Assembly (NCBI GenBank): GCA_900553355.1
Contig: USDK01000085.1
Location: forward strand, 1 to 7,909
Source: an uncultured Lachnospiraceae bacterium
Lineage (GTDB): Bacteria; Bacillota; Clostridia; Lachnospirales; Lachnospiraceae
DNA length: 7,909 nucleotides
Reading direction: 5' to 3'
Shown here one piece after another: positions 5,135 to 7,909 of the stretch (positions are counted from its first letter, which is position 1; every line of letters starts with the position of its first letter). The translations under genes were made by a program, and so were the position numbers. The notes under the pieces were generated by a model that saw only the letters and a program-made list of their open reading frames with translations, searched no databases and was not told where the DNA came from.

Positions 5135-6254
5135 GATAATCCTTCAGCTTGCGGCTGCGGCTGGGATGACGCAGCTTGCGCAGAGCTTTTGCCTCGATCT
5201 GACGGATACGCTCTCTTGTGACATTGAACTCTTTACCAACTTCCTCCAGAGTTCTGGCACGTCCGTCGTCCAGTCCGAAACGGAGGCGGAGAACCTTCTG
5301 TTCACGGTCAGTAAGCGTACTTAAGACTTCTACCAGCTGCTCCTTCAGAAGTGTAAATGCAGCTGCATCTGCAGGTACCGGAACATTATCATCCTGGATG
5401 AAATCGCCAAGATGACTGTCTTCCTCCTCACCGATAGGAGTTTCCAGAGATACCGGCTCCTGAGAGATCTTAAGGATCTCACGTACACGGTCTACCGGCA
5501 TGTCCATCTCCTCAGCGATTTCCTCCGGCGTAGGTTCACGTCCAAGCTCCTGGAGCAGCTGACGGGAAACACGGATCAGCTTGTTGATGGTCTCAACCAT
5601 ATGCACAGGGATACGGATGGTACGTGCCTGATCTGCAATGGCTCTTGTGATAGCCTGACGGATCCACCAGGTTGCATAGGTACTGAACTTGTAGCCTTTT
5701 CTGTAATCAAATTTTTCAACAGCTTTGATAAGGCCAAGATTTCCCTCCTGGATCAGGTCGAGGAACAGCATTCCACGTCCAACATAACGCTTTGCAATGC
5801 TGACAACAAGACGGAGATTGGCCTCTGCCAGACGTTTCTTGGCAGCCTCATCCCCCTTTTCCATTCTCTTGGCAAGCTCGATCTCCTCATCTGCACTTAA
5901 CAGACTGACTTTACCGATCTCTTTCAGGTACATACGGACCGGATCCTCGATGCTGACACCTTCCGGTACAGAGAGGTCGATCTTATCAAGCTCTACCTCT
6001 TCTTCATCTTCCATCCCATCCATATCCATATCGTTATCAAGGAGGAGTTCGTCACCGCTGTTTTCTGTGATACGGAGAACGTCCACACCGCTGGCCTCCA
6101 GGAAGTCAAAAACCTTCTCCATCTGATCCACTTCCAGTGGAGAGTCCTTGAAAAAGTCGCTGATCTCCTGATATTCCAGCACATTCTTTTTCTTTTTTGC
6201 AAGTTCAAGAAGCTCTACAAGTTTCTCGCTGAATTTTGCCATATTCATTTCCAT
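5127..6254 (-). CDS. rpoD: RNA polymerase primary sigma factor (sigma-A/RpoD)
   Basis: The housekeeping sigma factor that directs RNA polymerase to -35/-10 promoters. The 375-residue product has the length typical of Bacillota SigA and lacks the long non-conserved insert of the proteobacterial protein. Domains in order: a region 1.1-like N-terminus (1-65); an acidic linker (68-92) rich in Asp/Glu/Met; region 1.2 (from EDPVRMYLKEIG, 103-114); region 2, including LRLVVSIAKRYVGRG (147-161), DLIQEGNLGLIKAVEKFDY and the promoter-melting/-10 segment YKFSTYATWWIRQAITRAI (188-206); region 3 (about 218-280); and region 4 with the -35-binding helix-turn-helix TLEEVGKEFNVTRERIRQIE (335-354). ATG at 6254 is the first of three clustered Met codons, with GGAGGT 11 bases upstream. 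It sits 39 bp after dnaG, in the classic macromolecular-synthesis operon order. Confidence 0.98.
   Translation of the reverse strand: MEMNMAKFSEKLVELLELAKKKKNVLEYQEISDFFKDSPLEVDQMEKVFDFLEASGVDVLRITENSGDELLLDNDMDMDGMEDEEEVELDKIDLSVPEGVSIEDPVRMYLKEIGKVSLLSADEEIELAKRMEKGDEAAKKRLAEANLRLVVSIAKRYVGRGMLFLDLIQEGNLGLIKAVEKFDYRKGYKFSTYATWWIRQAITRAIADQARTIRIPVHMVETINKLIRVSRQLLQELGREPTPEEIAEEMDMPVDRVREILKISQEPVSLETPIGEEEDSHLGDFIQDDNVPVPADAAAFTLLKEQLVEVLSTLTDREQKVLRLRFGLDDGRARTLEEVGKEFNVTRERIRQIEAKALRKLRHPSRSRKLKDYLD
5140..5144 (-). promoter_or_regulatory. Ribosome binding site for the TTG start of trmK
   Basis: AAGGA on the minus strand lies within the last codons of rpoD, five bases before TTG at 5134. 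It is the sequence reason for choosing the TTG start over the downstream ATG. Confidence 0.65.
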
Positions 6255-6265
6255 AGGTGCTCTAT

Positions 6266-6271
6266 ACCTCC
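6266..6271 (-). promoter_or_regulatory. Ribosome binding site of rpoD, long spacing
   Basis: GGAGGT on the minus strand is the only Shine-Dalgarno match in the 39-bp dnaG-rpoD gap. It stands 11 bases from the ATG at 6254, longer than the usual 5-9. The later in-frame ATGs at 6248 and 6242 would be still further away, so 6254 is the best start. Confidence 0.75.
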
Positions 6272-6293
6272 ATATAGTGTTTATATTTTATCC

Positions 6294-7909
6294 TTAATTG
6301 AAAGAAATATGCAGCTGCTGCCTCTTTCTTCCAAGGTCTTCCAGTTCTTTTTTGGCTTTTATCAGTTCCTGAAGCCCGGCCATGTCTGACGGGTCCCAGG
6401 TACGGTTTTTTTCTTTGAGGCTTTCTTCCTTGATCCGCAACAGCGCATCGGAAAAAGCCCTCTGCTGTTCTCCTTCGTTTTCCAGATGGATGGTGGCGTT
6501 AAAAAGAGATGCCACCTCCCGCTGCTCCTCACTGTCTGTAAAGGCGTTGAGAAGCTTTCCCGGATTGGTCTCTCCCTCCTTATGCTGTTCAAACAGCATC
6601 TGGGCTACCTCTTTATACAGCGGTACCACAAAATCGGAAGGGGAAATGTATTTTTCCACCTGTTCAAAAATACCCGGATAATTTACAAGCCAGGTCAGCA
6701 TCAGCTTCTGTGCTTTGTCTGCGGCGGATTCCTTTTTCTTTGTTTCCGGAGTCCCGGACTTTGGCTGGATCCGTTTCTCTGCAGGCGTTCCCTTCAGAGC
6801 CAGCGTGTTGACCCTTTTCCGGATATCCTCCGTGCCCACTCCATAGCGGCCGTATTCCTTTACAATGGCTTCTATATAAAGATTCCTCTCCAGTTCATCG
6901 GAAAGCTCCAGAAGCATCCCGGCACACCGCTCAAAAAACTGATTCTGTCCCTGGGGTGCATCCATGGCAAATTCCTGTTCCGCAATATGTACACGGAACA
7001 TAAAGCTGTCCATGGCCCGGTCCAGACGTTCCTCAAAGGCCTCCGCTCCTTCATTCTTGATGAACTCGTCCGGATCCTTCCAGGGCTTCAGGCTTACTAC
7101 CCTGGACGTGACTCCCGCCTCCCGCAGGATCGGGATCGCACGAAGGGCCGCCCGGATCCCTGCACCGTCACTGTCATAAAGAAGCAGGACTTCCTTGGTG
7201 TAACGTTTCACAAGACTTGCATGTCCAGAGGTCAGTGCAGTTCCAAGCGACGCCACTGCATTGGTAAAGCCTGCCTGATGCATGGCGATCACATCCATAT
7301 ATCCCTCACAGAGGATCAGATAATTCTTCCTGGTGGTCCTGGCCACATTCAGCCCGTAAAGATTCCGACTCTTATCAAAGATCTTCGTCTCCGGTGAATT
7401 CAGGTACTTGGGCTTGCCATCTCCCATGACACGACCTCCGAAACCAATGACCCGGTTGTTTACATCCATGATCGGGAAGATCACACGGTTCCAGAACTTA
7501 TCATACATGCCTCGCCGCTCATCTACATTGAACAGGCCGGATTCCCGGAGAAGTTCATCACTGTAGCCCTTACCCTTAAGATATTTGTACAGATCATCAC
7601 TATACTTGTCCGAATATCCAAGACCGAATTTACGGATGGTTTCCTCGGAAAGACCTCTTCCTGTCAGATATCCGTAAGCCGTCTTTCCGCCTTCTCTCCG
7701 GAGCTGATAATAAAAGTACTGTGCTGCCAGCTTGTTGATCTCCAGAAGATTTGCTCTCTGTTCTGCTTTTTCTCTGGCTTCTCTGGAATACTCGATCTTC
7801 GGAAGCTCTACCCCTGCCCGATCAGCCAGATGTGACAGCGCCTCACCAAACGAGTAATTCTCATATTCCATGATAAAATTGTATACGTTTCCTCCTGCCC
7901 CGCAGCCAA
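6294..7909 (-). CDS. dnaG: DNA primase, 5' end beyond the right edge
   Basis: DnaG synthesises the RNA primers for DNA replication and works with the replicative helicase at the fork. 537 codons plus the stop are visible; the first complete codon is at 7907. The visible protein starts GCGAGGNVYNFI, the end of the CHC2 zinc-binding domain, so roughly the first 60 residues of a protein of about 600 are missing. The ATG at 7871 is internal, not the start. Next come the RNA polymerase domain with NRVIFPIMDVNNRVIGFGGR (140-159 of the visible part), the TOPRIM catalytic motifs EGYMD (201-205) and DSDGAG (245-250), and a C-terminal helicase-interaction domain after a charged linker near 380 (TPEKRIQ-like, lysine-rich). 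Catalytic Glu and Asp residues are intact. It is the most upstream gene seen of the dnaG-rpoD-trmK-nif3-kinase cluster; its promoter is outside the window. Confidence 0.97.
   Translation of the reverse strand, partial: GCGAGGNVYNFIMEYENYSFGEALSHLADRAGVELPKIEYSREAREKAEQRANLLEINKLAAQYFYYQLRREGGKTAYGYLTGRGLSEETIRKFGLGYSDKYSDDLYKYLKGKGYSDELLRESGLFNVDERRGMYDKFWNRVIFPIMDVNNRVIGFGGRVMGDGKPKYLNSPETKIFDKSRNLYGLNVARTTRKNYLILCEGYMDVIAMHQAGFTNAVASLGTALTSGHASLVKRYTKEVLLLYDSDGAGIRAALRAIPILREAGVTSRVVSLKPWKDPDEFIKNEGAEAFEERLDRAMDSFMFRVHIAEQEFAMDAPQGQNQFFERCAGMLLELSDELERNLYIEAIVKEYGRYGVGTEDIRKRVNTLALKGTPAEKRIQPKSGTPETKKKESAADKAQKLMLTWLVNYPGIFEQVEKYISPSDFVVPLYKEVAQMLFEQHKEGETNPGKLLNAFTDSEEQREVASLFNATIHLENEGEQQRAFSDALLRIKEESLKEKNRTWDPSDMAGLQELIKAKKELEDLGRKRQQLHISFN

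Noticed and set aside
6294..7871. ATG at 7871 as the start of dnaG
   Set aside because: The frame continues upstream to the window edge with the end of the CHC2 zinc domain (GCGAGGNVYNF), so this Met is internal.

Overview
The window reads as a chromosomal housekeeping region of a Clostridia-type member of the Bacillota, most likely Lachnospiraceae. The reasons are the conserved gene order dnaG-rpoD-trmK-Nif3-family gene, a type A (not Bacillus type B) RNase P RNA, strong GGAGG-type ribosome binding sites, intermediate GC content, and a SelD with a CGCAAK active-site loop. The family-level assignment is inference. Every recognised gene lies on the minus strand, so transcription runs from the right edge to the left.

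Right to left: (1) dnaG primase, cut by the right edge so that most of its zinc-binding domain is missing (6294-7909); (2) rpoD, the primary sigma factor (5127-6254); (3) trmK, tRNA adenine-22 N1-methyltransferase (4400-5134), with a TTG start inside the end of rpoD; (4) a Nif3/DUF34 metal-binding protein (3631-4413), overlapping the end of trmK; (5) a 555-residue P-loop nucleoside (uridine-type) kinase with a TGS/ThrRS-like N-terminal half (1938-3605). These five are packed with overlaps or gaps under 40 bp and probably form one operon joining replication priming, transcription initiation, tRNA modification and nucleotide metabolism. After a 196-bp gap comes (6) selD, selenophosphate synthetase in its cysteine form (701-1741). 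At the left edge is (7) the 5' part of rnpB, the RNase P RNA (1-100), with a well-formed promoter at 107-135.

The only stretch of more than 300 bp without a gene is 136-700, between selD and the rnpB promoter. Its selD-proximal half is a structured GC-rich repeat block: an imperfect palindrome of about 208 bp (399-606) whose right arm overlaps one unit of an 84-bp-period direct repeat (551-615 and 635-699). The second unit ends one base before the selD stop codon. The rest (136-398) has no convincing gene, although one minus-strand frame looks weakly protein-like and is broken by stops. This repeat block is the only part of the window I cannot explain and is the best candidate for something undescribed. 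It could be a small MITE-like element, a structured RNA or a selD 3' processing/termination element; the sequence alone does not decide.

I see no CRISPR array, phage gene, toxin-antitoxin pair, transposase or defence system. Apart from the repeat block the region looks ordinary and conserved.
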